Below are positions 1 through 8,905 of a DNA stretch of 33,260 bases, piece by piece. The DNA comes from an uncultured bacterium (GTDB lineage: Bacteria; Patescibacteriota; Minisyncoccia; Phycocordibacterales; UBA918), in NCBI GenBank assembly GCA_913050645.1, contig CAJXAG010000004.1, positions 1 to 33,260 of the forward strand, written 5' to 3'. Position 1 is the first letter of the stretch, and each line of letters starts with the position of its first letter. Below the pieces are notes generated by a model that was not told the DNA's origin, made no database searches, and saw nothing but the letters and a program-made list of their open reading frames with translations. The position numbers and the translations under genes are program-made.

Positions 1-110
1 GAGCTTCTGCGAAGTATACCCAACTCCTAATGAAGTTAGGGCTGGGCAATCCAGAGTGTTTATGATTGTTATAGCTCTGTTGTTGAGTTTTAATGAGCAT
101 AGGTGCCAGA
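1..110. repeat. Partial copy of the REP/MITE-like repeat family seen again at 11.46-11.78 kb and 19.56-19.71 kb
   Basis: Shares gagcttctgcgaag...caatccaga and atagctctgttgttgagttttaat.ag.ataggtgcc with 11704-11780; ttaatgagcataggtgcc (90-107) is the exact reverse complement of 11601-11618. Confidence 0.7.
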
Positions 111-196
111 GTGTTGTTTGACAGACCTCTATTCTCCGCGTCTTCTGCGCTTCGCGCTCGTTTTAGTGCTTCTGCGCATGGTACTATTCTCCTCAT

Positions 197-2383
197 ATGA
201 AAGATATGTTACAGGCGTTGGTGTTCGGAGGTCTTTTCCTTATCCCATTTCTGCCCCTTTATGTAGAAAATGATTTTTTCTTCCCATTTATCACTGGTAA
301 AAACTTTGCGTTTAGAATAATTGTAGAAATTGTTTTTGCCTCATGGGTACTCTTAGCACTTGCCGATGTGAAGTATCGGCCAAAGTTCTCTTGGATTTTG
401 CCAACGTTTGGTAGTTTGCTTGTGGTAATGTTCTTCGCAAACCTATTTGGCGAGTATCCACTTAAGAGCTTTATGAGCAACTTCGAGCGTATGGATGGCT
501 ACATCACACTCGTGCATGTATTTATGTACACAGTGGTGCTTGGTAGTGTGCTGACTACACAAAAGCTTTGGTCATACTTCTTGCATACCTCAGTGGTAGT
601 GGCGCTTTTAGTGGCACTGTATGGCCTTGGACAGCAGGCGGATATTTTTGAAGGCGGACGTGATCGTGTGGACTCACGGCTTGGTAATGCTGCATACATG
701 GCGGTGTATATGCTCTTCCACATCTTCTTCGTGGCGTTCTTAGCATTGCGCAGCAAGGTGACTGCATATCGTATCGGATATGCAGTTGTGGGTCTCATTC
801 TTGCGTATACGCTTTTGCAGACTGGTACGCGTGGTACATTTCTTGGTTTTATAGGTGGTATGGGAGCTGCGGTTGCGTATGTTGCACTCTTCGGTCGCCG
901 GGTCCCGGAACTGCGGAAGTACGCTATTGGCGGGATCTTCGCCTTGATTGTAGCGGTTTTGGTATTCATCGGTGTGCGTGATGCTGACTTTATGCAGCAA
1001 GGACCACTGAAGCGTATTGCAAACATCGATCTACAGGCAGACCTTGTGGTGCGTGGCACTATCTGGGGTATGGCATGGGAAGGTGTGCAAGAGCGACCAT
1101 TGCTTGGATGGGGGCAAGGTAACTTCAGCTATGTCTTTAATGAAAAGTACGAACCGTCACTGTATGCACAGGAACAGTGGTTTGACCGTGTCCACAACAT
1201 CTTCTTCGACTGGTTGGTTGCTGGCGGTTTCTTAGGCTTCATCGCGTACTTCTCGATTATGGCGGCGCTGGTGTACTACTTGCTCATTCGACCGATTTTT
1301 ATGCATAAAGAGTCGTCGTTTAGTGTGCTTGAAAATGCTGTGTTGCTTGGCCTTTTGGTAGGGTACCTCATGCACAACCTCGTGGTGTTCGATAACATCA
1401 TCAGCTATATCTTCTACGGTACACTTCTTGCGTTGGTGCATATGCGTGTAGCAAAACCAATGGAAAAAGTGGAAAAATTCAGCATTGACCAGAAGATGGT
1501 GACCCAGTTTGCTGCACCGATTGTGATTATTGTCACCGGTTTTGGTATGTATTTTATGAATGTACCAGGCATCAGGGCAGCGGGAGATATCATCGATGCG
1601 ATGACTGCCCCTACGGTAACCGAACGTCTGGTGGAGTTTGACAGTGCGATCAGACAAGAATCTTTTGCAAATCAAGAGATTGTTGAGCAGTTGGCACAGC
1701 AAGCAATGCAGATTATTCGCAATCCGAACATTCCACCAGAAGAGAAGCAGACTATTGTCATGCGGGCTGAGCTTGAGCTTCTGAAACTGGCCGATGAGAA
1801 GCCGGGTGATGCGCGTATTCACAACTTTATCTCAGCTTTTTACCGTGCGATTGGTGCGATGGATAAGGCTCGAGAACAGGCAGCCATTGCAGTGAGTTTC
1901 TCTCCTGAGAAGCCGTCTCTACTTGCCGAACAGGCGATTGTGGAGTTGCAGGCAGGTCAAGCTGAACCCGCAGAAGAATTTTTGCAGAAAGCATTTGAGC
2001 TTGAAGAGCGGAATACACAGGTGCGGGTACTCTACGCAGCGACACTTATGCAGACCGGAAAGTTTGCACAGGCAAAAGAACTCGTAGGTGATGAGTATAA
2101 AGAGCAGTTTGCGATGAACGACTACGCACTGTCTTCTACTGAAGCTGCTGGTCAGTTCGCATATCTTGCTGAGCTCTTTGAAATACGTGTAGAGAATCAA
2201 CCAAGCAATCCGCAACATCGGACAAGTCTCGCATTCATTTACAGTCAGCTTGGAGACCGTGAAAGCGCGATTGCAACACTCCAAAAAGCGTCTGAGGCTA
2301 TTCCAACGTTTGAGGAACGAGCACAGTGCTACATCGGAAATCTAGAGGCTGGTAATGCGCCAGGGGAAGGGTGTGACCAGTAG
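197..2383 (+). CDS. O-antigen ligase/polymerase-like (Wzy/WaaL-type) polytopic membrane protein with C-terminal TPR region
   Basis: 728 aa, many TM segments, GWGQGNF and RVHNIFFDWLVAGGFLGF motifs typical of the O-antigen ligase family, then TPR-like helices (EKPSLLAEQAIVELQAGQAEPAEEFLQKAF...). Confidence 0.82.
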   Translation: MKDMLQALVFGGLFLIPFLPLYVENDFFFPFITGKNFAFRIIVEIVFASWVLLALADVKYRPKFSWILPTFGSLLVVMFFANLFGEYPLKSFMSNFERMDGYITLVHVFMYTVVLGSVLTTQKLWSYFLHTSVVVALLVALYGLGQQADIFEGGRDRVDSRLGNAAYMAVYMLFHIFFVAFLALRSKVTAYRIGYAVVGLILAYTLLQTGTRGTFLGFIGGMGAAVAYVALFGRRVPELRKYAIGGIFALIVAVLVFIGVRDADFMQQGPLKRIANIDLQADLVVRGTIWGMAWEGVQERPLLGWGQGNFSYVFNEKYEPSLYAQEQWFDRVHNIFFDWLVAGGFLGFIAYFSIMAALVYYLLIRPIFMHKESSFSVLENAVLLGLLVGYLMHNLVVFDNIISYIFYGTLLALVHMRVAKPMEKVEKFSIDQKMVTQFAAPIVIIVTGFGMYFMNVPGIRAAGDIIDAMTAPTVTERLVEFDSAIRQESFANQEIVEQLAQQAMQIIRNPNIPPEEKQTIVMRAELELLKLADEKPGDARIHNFISAFYRAIGAMDKAREQAAIAVSFSPEKPSLLAEQAIVELQAGQAEPAEEFLQKAFELEERNTQVRVLYAATLMQTGKFAQAKELVGDEYKEQFAMNDYALSSTEAAGQFAYLAELFEIRVENQPSNPQHRTSLAFIYSQLGDRESAIATLQKASEAIPTFEERAQCYIGNLEAGNAPGEGCDQ

Positions 2384-2391
2384 CAAACTGT

Positions 2392-3414
2392 ATGGTACGC
2401 ATTGAGCAAAATGTAATACTCAAAGACTACACGACACTTCAGGTTGGTGGTCCTGCAGAGTATTTTGCTGTAGTTACCTCTGAGAAGGAACTGGATGAGG
2501 CGGTCGGCCATGCACAGCAAGAAGGGCTAGCGGTGACAGTGCTCGGTGGCGGTTCAAACATGCTCGTTTCAGACGAAGGTGTTGATGGCTTGGTAGTAAA
2601 AATGGATATCAATCCTGAGTTGGTACAAGAAGCAGGGGAGGGCACCGTCTTGGTGACTGCGGGTGCCGGCATGGAGTTTGATGACCTGGTTGCACGGAGT
2701 GTGCAACAAGGACTTTGGGGCCTTGAAAACTTATCGCATATACCTGGGTCTGTGGGTGCAACACCGGTGCAGAATGTGGGTGCATACGGGGTAGAGGTGA
2801 AGGATGTGATAACGCATGTGCGCGTGTATGATACGCTTGCACGGAAGTTTGAAGTGTTTACCGCTTCTGAGTGCCAGTTTGGGTACCGAGATTCTTTCTT
2901 CAAAACTCCGGAAGGTAAGCACTATGTCATTGTTTCGGTGACGTATCGCTTATGTCAGGATCCGCTTCCAAAACTTATATACAAAGATCTTGCGGCTTTA
3001 TTTGAGGGAACAAAACCGGCACTTTCTGAAATTCGTGACGCTGTAATTGAAATCCGTAGCAAAAAGTTTCCAAATTGGAAGACTGTGGGTACTGCAGGAT
3101 CATTCTTTAAAAACCCGATTATACTGCGTGAACAGTTTGTGAAGCTCCAAGAGCAATATCCTGAAATGCCATACTATGAAGTCGATGCTACACGCGTAAA
3201 GATACCTCTTGCGTGGATACTCGATAAAGTGCTCTATCTCAAAGGAGAAGGTACTACGAAGGTGGGACAGTATGCAGGGCAGGCATTGGTACTTATAAAT
3301 AAAGGAGCAGCAACAGCAACAGAGATAGCAGAGCACGCCAACAGCCTAACTGCAAAAGTGAAAGAAAAAACTGGAATCGATGTACAGTGGGAAGTGACAA
3401 AGATTGGCTTTTAG
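2392..3414 (+). CDS. murB: UDP-N-acetylenolpyruvoylglucosamine reductase
   Basis: LQVGGPAEYF, GGGSNMLVSDEGVDGLVV, LSHIPGSVGATPVQNVGAYGVE, GTAGSFFKNP: MurB signatures. Confidence 0.93.
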   Translation: MVRIEQNVILKDYTTLQVGGPAEYFAVVTSEKELDEAVGHAQQEGLAVTVLGGGSNMLVSDEGVDGLVVKMDINPELVQEAGEGTVLVTAGAGMEFDDLVARSVQQGLWGLENLSHIPGSVGATPVQNVGAYGVEVKDVITHVRVYDTLARKFEVFTASECQFGYRDSFFKTPEGKHYVIVSVTYRLCQDPLPKLIYKDLAALFEGTKPALSEIRDAVIEIRSKKFPNWKTVGTAGSFFKNPIILREQFVKLQEQYPEMPYYEVDATRVKIPLAWILDKVLYLKGEGTTKVGQYAGQALVLINKGAATATEIAEHANSLTAKVKEKTGIDVQWEVTKIGF

Positions 3415-3426
3415 AGAGTGGTGATT

Positions 3427-3469
3427 ACAAATGAAGCGCGATGTCCAAAGGACATCGCGCTTCATTTGT
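3427..3469 (+). terminator. Perfect 20-bp stem/3-nt loop hairpin downstream of murB (no T-tract)
   Basis: acaaatgaagcgcgatgtcc-aaa-ggacatcgcgcttcatttgt, exact inverted repeat. Confidence 0.5.
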
Positions 3470-3493
3470 CCCCACAGTGTCACCATCAGGCTC

Positions 3494-3513
3494 TTGTGCA
3501 CAGCAGTGCACAA
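3494..3513. repeat. Short perfect inverted repeat TTGTGCAC-AGCA-GTGCACAA
   Basis: 8-bp perfect arms with 4-nt spacer upstream of the H1-like gene. Confidence 0.4.
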
Positions 3514-3610
3514 CGCGATAATAAAGACAAGCAGACATCTCTCGGGTGGGTGGACAGTTCTTTGTATGAGAAGTCAGCGGTCGAAAGTTATTCATAAAAA
3601 GTAACTACAT

Positions 3611-3874
3611 ATGCCAGCAAAAAAGAAGGCAACACGTAAGACTCCCGCAAAGCGGAAGCCTGCAGCAAAGAAGACAGTTCGTAAGGCAGCCAAGAAGGCT
3701 CCGAAGAAGACCGCAAAGCGCACTGTAAAGAAAGCTGTAAAGAAGAAGGCTCCAGCTAAGCGAAAGCCTGCAGCGAAGAAGAAGCCAGCAAAGCGTACTG
3801 CAAAAAAGGCTGTACGAAAAACAGCACGCAAAGCGACAAAGAAAAAAGCAGCAACTCGTAAAAAGAAGAAATAG
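3611..3874 (+). CDS. Histone H1-like Lys/Ala-rich DNA-binding protein
   Basis: 87 aa, almost entirely K/A/R/P/T with repeated AKRKPAAKK and KRTAKKAVRK-type units; resembles H1 C-terminal tail/Hc2-like bacterial proteins. Confidence 0.75.
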   Translation: MPAKKKATRKTPAKRKPAAKKTVRKAAKKAPKKTAKRTVKKAVKKKAPAKRKPAAKKKPAKRTAKKAVRKTARKATKKKAATRKKKK

Positions 3875-3897
3875 CAACGAGTAACATGCACAGAATG

Positions 3898-3919
3898 ACC
3901 GCTCTCCACAGCGGTTTTT
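3898..3919 (+). terminator. Rho-independent terminator after the H1-like gene
   Basis: accgct-ctccac-agcggt followed by tttt. Confidence 0.7.
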
Positions 3920-4034
3920 CTGTACGCTGTGAAGTGTTACCAGGCATAAGGGTCATGTTGCTAAGTAGAATCATGCCTTACAGGAACTGTTTAGGTTATC
4001 AATATTTTTCATACTCTAAAATATTAGTTAACCT

Positions 4035-4170
4035 CTTGCAAAAGTGCTTAGGCACTTTCTCACACTTCGTGCAGCTTCCACTAAGCACATCCTTCTTACA
4101 GAAGCGGTATACCTTTTGGAAATCATAGATTTCTCAAAAGGTCTTGCGAAAGTGTATAAACACTTTCTCA
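4035..4170. repeat. Two direct-repeat hairpin units flanking a third hairpin in the secA leader
   Basis: cttgcaaaagtgcttaggcactttctcac (from 4035) and cttgcgaaagtgtataaacactttctcac (from 4143), each an internal hairpin; ccttttggaaatcatagatttctcaaaagg (4112-4141) between them. Confidence 0.6.
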
Positions 4171-4293
4171 CCCCGGACTCACTCGTTTTTAACTTTTTAG
4201 GAGTTAAAAACATCGCTCCGTCTCAAAAAGCTAGAAAAACGCCCGTAGGGGCGCGTTTCTTTATCGCTTTTTGCGTGGTATGATAGCCGGACT

Positions 4294-6810
4294 ATGTCAT
4301 TTTTAGACCGTTTTTTTGGACCTTCGTACGAGAAGGAATTGAAGTCATTACAGGCTGTGGTGGACGAAATCAATGCTGCAGAAACTGAAGTTGAAAAGCT
4401 TACCGATGCACAGCTGAAAGAAACTGCGCAGAAGTACAAGACACAAATTGCTAAAGGGGCATCACTTGATGATGTGCTTGTTGCGATGGCTGCACGAACC
4501 CGTGAAGCTGCAAAGCGTACACTTGGTTTACGCCCCTACGACGTGCAACTGGTGGGCGGTATTTTGCTTCATCGTGGGAAGATTACCGAAATGCGTACTG
4601 GTGAGGGTAAGACGTTAGTCGGGACGATCCCCGCAGCACTCAATGCACTTGCTGATGAAGGGGTGCACGTGATTACGGTAAACGACTACCTGGCACGACG
4701 TGATGCGGTGTGGATGGGGCAGGTACATGCAGCAATGGGTCTTTCTGTCGGTGTTATCAATCACGAACAGTCATACCTGTACGACGTAGGACACAAAGAA
4801 ATTGATGAAGAACGCGACGAGGCCGGGTCATACAAGGTGTTCTATGAGTTTCTTCGACCGTGTACACGAACTGAAGCATATGCTGCAGATATAACGTATG
4901 GAACTAACAACGAGTTTGGGTTTGACTACTTACGAGACAACATTGAATTTGAGACAGAAAACTTACGTCAGCGTGGGCATGCATACGCTATTGTTGATGA
5001 GATTGACTCAATTCTCATTGACGAAGCACGAACACCGCTGATTATTTCTGCGCCCGCACAGTCAGGAGAAGATCTGTACACAACCTTCACCGGTGTTGCG
5101 CGTCAGCTTAAGGAAGGCGAGCACTATGAACTTGAAGAGAAGCTTAAGGCTGTGACATTGACCGACGCGGGTATTGAAGCAGCAGAAAAAATGCTTGGCA
5201 TTGATAATATTTATACTGATAAAGGTATTAAGTATGTACACCACCTAGAGACTGCAGTCCGCGCAAAAGCACTGTATACACGCGATAAAGAGTACGTGGT
5301 GCGCGATGGTGAGGTGGTGATTGTTGACGAGTTTACGGGTCGCTTGCAGCCAGGGAGACGATGGTCAGAGGGGCTGCATCAAGCAGTGGAAGCAAAAGAA
5401 GGGGTTGCAATCCAAAAAGAATCTCGTACCTATGCGTCTATTACCTACCAGAACTACTTCAAACTGTACGGGAAGCTGTCGGGCATGACTGGTACGGCAC
5501 TCACCTCACAAGAAGAGTTTTATTCAGTGTATGGGCTAGATGTAGTACCCGTGCCAACGAATAAACCAGTGCAACGTATTGACCACTATGACCTTATTTT
5601 CCAAACGGTGGCAGGTAAACACGCAGCAGTAATCCGTAAAGTGAAAGAGCTGCACGAAAAAGGACAACCGGTTCTTATTGGTACTGCTTCTATTGAAACT
5701 AATGAGGAGCTATCAGCAGCCCTTACTAAGGCAGGTGTGACCCACACCATGCTCAACGCAAAGAATCACGAACATGAAGGAGAGATTATTGCTGACGCAG
5801 GAAAGATAGGGAAGGTGACACTTGCAACAAACATGGCGGGGCGAGGAGTTGATATTAAGCTTGGTGGTACTGAAGCAACCAAAGCGCAGACACAGGAAGT
5901 ACTCGACTTGGGTGGTTTGTTTGTACTTGGTACTGAGCGGCATGAGGCACGTCGTATCGATAATCAACTCCGTGGGCGTTCGGGGCGTCAGGGTGACCCA
6001 GGCGAGACACTGTTTATGGTTTCTATGGAAGATCAGCTCATGCGTGTGTTTGGAGGGGAACGCATCAAGAGTCTTATGGGTACGTTCGGTATTCCTGAAG
6101 ATCAGCCAATTGAAAATCGCATGATTAGCAAGCAGCTTGAAACTGCACAGTCTCGTATCGAAGGATTCCATTTTGATGCACGTAAGCAGGTACTTGCATA
6201 CGACAATGTGCTCAATCAGCAGCGTCAGAGCGTATACGAGCGCCGAGGCAAGCTTTTGCGCGGTTCCTTGGAGGAAGTTGACGCCGTTCTTGCAGAAGTA
6301 CTTGAGGCGGTGCCTGAGGCAACAGCAGTTGTGGAAGCTAAAAAGAAAGAGTTTTCAACAGAAATATGGAACGAGCTCTTTCGTAAGCTTGCACTGCAAA
6401 TGATTGACATTCTCTGGGTAGAACATCTGGAGGTGATGCAGTACACACGTTCAAGCGTCTCACTGCGTGCGTACGGACAGCGGGATCCACTGATTGAGTA
6501 TCGGAAAGAGGGTATCCGACTGTTTAAGGAGATGGAGGATGAAGTGCTGCATCGTATTGCCGGGGTGTTGCCACAACTACAGCCAGAAGCACTGCAGCGT
6601 GAAGAAGAGCAGCTTAGAAAAGCACGTGCGGCCGCACAGCGTTCAGGAGGAGAAAAGGCGACTATGCCTGCGAAGCAAGCTCCACGTACTGCATCTTCAC
6701 AGCCGGGGAGAAACGACGTGGTGACCATCACCAATGGCAGTGCATCGCAGACACTGAAATACAAAAAAGCACAGTCGTTAATTGAAACGGGTGAATGGAA
6801 ATTAAAATAA
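4294..6810 (+). CDS. secA: Preprotein translocase ATPase SecA
   Basis: 838 aa; MRTGEGKTLV Walker A, VDEIDSILIDEARTPLIIS, TATNMAGRGVDIKLGGTE-type motif, GRSGRQGDPG. Confidence 0.97.
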   Translation: MSFLDRFFGPSYEKELKSLQAVVDEINAAETEVEKLTDAQLKETAQKYKTQIAKGASLDDVLVAMAARTREAAKRTLGLRPYDVQLVGGILLHRGKITEMRTGEGKTLVGTIPAALNALADEGVHVITVNDYLARRDAVWMGQVHAAMGLSVGVINHEQSYLYDVGHKEIDEERDEAGSYKVFYEFLRPCTRTEAYAADITYGTNNEFGFDYLRDNIEFETENLRQRGHAYAIVDEIDSILIDEARTPLIISAPAQSGEDLYTTFTGVARQLKEGEHYELEEKLKAVTLTDAGIEAAEKMLGIDNIYTDKGIKYVHHLETAVRAKALYTRDKEYVVRDGEVVIVDEFTGRLQPGRRWSEGLHQAVEAKEGVAIQKESRTYASITYQNYFKLYGKLSGMTGTALTSQEEFYSVYGLDVVPVPTNKPVQRIDHYDLIFQTVAGKHAAVIRKVKELHEKGQPVLIGTASIETNEELSAALTKAGVTHTMLNAKNHEHEGEIIADAGKIGKVTLATNMAGRGVDIKLGGTEATKAQTQEVLDLGGLFVLGTERHEARRIDNQLRGRSGRQGDPGETLFMVSMEDQLMRVFGGERIKSLMGTFGIPEDQPIENRMISKQLETAQSRIEGFHFDARKQVLAYDNVLNQQRQSVYERRGKLLRGSLEEVDAVLAEVLEAVPEATAVVEAKKKEFSTEIWNELFRKLALQMIDILWVEHLEVMQYTRSSVSLRAYGQRDPLIEYRKEGIRLFKEMEDEVLHRIAGVLPQLQPEALQREEEQLRKARAAAQRSGGEKATMPAKQAPRTASSQPGRNDVVTITNGSASQTLKYKKAQSLIETGEWKLK

Positions 6811-6833
6811 TTTGATACAGGACTCCAGGTATC

Positions 6834-6879
6834 TAAAGACAAAGACAGAGGTCGGACACTCACCTTTGTCTTTATTTTT
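6834..6879 (+). terminator. Rho-independent terminator after secA
   Basis: taaagacaaag (6834-6844) pairs with ctttgtcttta (6864-6874), followed by ttttt. Confidence 0.7.
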
Positions 6880-6906
6880 ACATGATACTGTCGTACCATA
6901 GGGAAT

Positions 6907-7245
6907 ATGATTACTATTATTACAAAGGTTTTTGTGATTGCGTTGGCACTGGTAGTAACTGCGAATGTGCTCCCCGGGGTAGCGCTTGCAGGACCGTATG
7001 CTGCAATTATCGCAGCAATTATATTAGGCTTTCTGAATATCCTCGTACGTCCAGTGCTGATTGTACTCACACTTCCTATAACAGTGGTGACACTCGGCTT
7101 ATTTATCTTTGTTATTAACGCGGCGATGTTACTGCTGGTTGCATATTTTGTCGATGGGTTTGTAGTCTCAGGCTTCTGGATGGCGGTTTTGGCGTCATTG
7201 ATAATATCAGTCATTAGTACCGTGATTAATCGACTTATTACATAA
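6907..7245 (+). CDS. Small 4-TM phage holin family 4-like/YvlD-type membrane protein
   Basis: 112 aa, four hydrophobic segments; ILGFLNILVRPVLIVLTLPITVVTLGLFIFVINAAMLLLVAYFVDGF pattern. Confidence 0.75.
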   Translation: MITIITKVFVIALALVVTANVLPGVALAGPYAAIIAAIILGFLNILVRPVLIVLTLPITVVTLGLFIFVINAAMLLLVAYFVDGFVVSGFWMAVLASLIISVISTVINRLIT

Positions 7246-7247
7246 GC

Positions 7248-7874
7248 ATGTCCCGTGAGTTGCTCATTACAGCGCTTATATTCATCTTCTCTATGTTGCT
7301 CTTTGTTGTAGATACACCACTTGCGTATCTACAGACCCAGCTTCACAGCATGGGTCTTTTTAGCTATTTTGCATTCGTGCTCATGTTAACACTTGCAGTA
7401 GTCTTCATGCCGCTGACCGTCATGCCGATTATTCCGGTCGCAGCGACTGTTTTCGGAGCGTTTCCTACGGCACTTTTAAGTATCGTAGGGTGGACACTGG
7501 GTGGGAGTATCGCTTTTTTAATTGCACGCTATGCAGGAAGACCACTTTTACAACGTTTTTTTTCACTGCAAAAGCTCTCAGAAATTGAGGCAAAGATACC
7601 CAAGGAATCACATATCTGGCTAGTCATCATTTTACGTCTAGCACTGCCTGTTGACCTCGTAAGTTACGCATTAGGTTTAACGAAATCACTAGGTTTTTCT
7701 AGTTATTTCGTAGGAACCCTTATAGGGGTAAGCTGGTTTTCTTTTGCTTTTGCCTATATGGGTGAAGCCCTATCTACGGGGAATACAATGTTACTCCTGA
7801 AGTTCCTTTTGCCCTCAATCGCTATTTTTTCACTTGGGTGGTACATTCTGCATGTACGCAAGCGTGACAAATAG
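7248..7874 (+). CDS. TVP38/TMEM64 (SNARE-associated/DedA-like) family membrane protein
   Basis: 208 aa; LGGSIAFLIARYAGRPLLQRF and LRLALPVDLVSYALGLTKSLGFSSYFVGTLIG family pattern. Confidence 0.8.
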   Translation: MSRELLITALIFIFSMLLFVVDTPLAYLQTQLHSMGLFSYFAFVLMLTLAVVFMPLTVMPIIPVAATVFGAFPTALLSIVGWTLGGSIAFLIARYAGRPLLQRFFSLQKLSEIEAKIPKESHIWLVIILRLALPVDLVSYALGLTKSLGFSSYFVGTLIGVSWFSFAFAYMGEALSTGNTMLLLKFLLPSIAIFSLGWYILHVRKRDK

Positions 7875-7904
7875 TGTTCTATATGGTTTAGTATAGGCCA
7901 TTAT

Positions 7905-8879
7905 ATGTTTGTAGACGAGTTAGAGATATACGCAAAGGCTGGTGACGGAGGTGATGGCGTTGTGCGATGGAATCGCATGAAGTTTCGCCCTAAAGCAGGT
8001 CCTGGTGGTGGTAACGGCGGTAACGGAGGTGATGTATACCTACGGGCTGTTCGTGATCTCAATCGACTCTCTAAATACACTGGAGCAAAGAAGTTTACCG
8101 CCAAAGATGGTGAAGCTGGCCGTTCACAAAGCCAATGGGGGAAAGGTAGTAAAGATATCTATATTGAGGTACCAGTCGGATCACAGGTAACTGATGTTGA
8201 GCGAGATCGATCCTACGAACTCATGACTGAAGGTGAGGAGGTTTGTATTCTCAGGGGTGGTCGTGGTGGTCTTGGCAACGAGCACTTTAAGTCATCAACC
8301 AATCAGACTCCTGAGGAGTCCACTGAGGGGAAGCCGGGGGAGGAAGGCGTTTTCAAAATTGAACTAGCACTCTCTGCCGACGTCGGTCTTATTGGCTTGC
8401 CCAACGCCGGCAAGTCGACACTCCTTAATAACTTCACGAACGCATCTTCACAGGTCGGTTCGTATGCGTTTACGACACTGGAACCACACCTCGGTGATCT
8501 GTATGGGTATACTATCGCAGACATTCCTGGTTTGATCGAAGGAGCATCCGAAGGGAAGGGGCTTGGACACAAATTTTTACGTCATGTATCACGTACAAAA
8601 ATGCTTCTTCACCTTGTTTCACTGGAGCATGAGGACCCAATTTCTGAATATTTTAAGGTAAAAAATGAGCTAGCAAAATTCCAAAAGGAGTTAGCTGACA
8701 AAGAAGAGTGGATTATCTTCACTAAAAAAGACCTTGTGGATAGCCATATAATTGAAGAGGTATTGAAAGATATTGACAAACACAATAAACGTGTGTTTGT
8801 AATCTCTGAAAATGATGGTGAAAGTATCAAAGATGTACGCGATGCACTCACCGTACACCTAGGAAACGATCTCGAGTAG
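7905..8879 (+). CDS. obgE: GTPase Obg/CgtA
   Basis: Gly-rich Obg fold (AGDGGDGVVRWNRMKFRPKAGPGGGNGGNGGDVYL), GLPNAGKST, DIPGLIEGA; no C-terminal OCT domain. Confidence 0.95.
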   Translation: MFVDELEIYAKAGDGGDGVVRWNRMKFRPKAGPGGGNGGNGGDVYLRAVRDLNRLSKYTGAKKFTAKDGEAGRSQSQWGKGSKDIYIEVPVGSQVTDVERDRSYELMTEGEEVCILRGGRGGLGNEHFKSSTNQTPEESTEGKPGEEGVFKIELALSADVGLIGLPNAGKSTLLNNFTNASSQVGSYAFTTLEPHLGDLYGYTIADIPGLIEGASEGKGLGHKFLRHVSRTKMLLHLVSLEHEDPISEYFKVKNELAKFQKELADKEEWIIFTKKDLVDSHIIEEVLKDIDKHNKRVFVISENDGESIKDVRDALTVHLGNDLE

Positions 8880-8905
8880 CGAGATTTGTGATAGTATTAT
8901 CCGGT

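Noticed and set aside
499-1059. Long antisense ORFs (also 1232-1822, 6225-7214, 19807-20481, 20515-21573 on the minus strand)
   Set aside because: Antisense to well-supported + strand genes, biased Ser/Thr/Pro/Arg compositions typical of shadow frames, no recognisable domains
3592-3909. Phe/Ala-rich 105-aa minus-strand ORF opposite the H1-like gene
   Set aside because: Mirror of the Lys/Ala-rich coding strand; composition artefact
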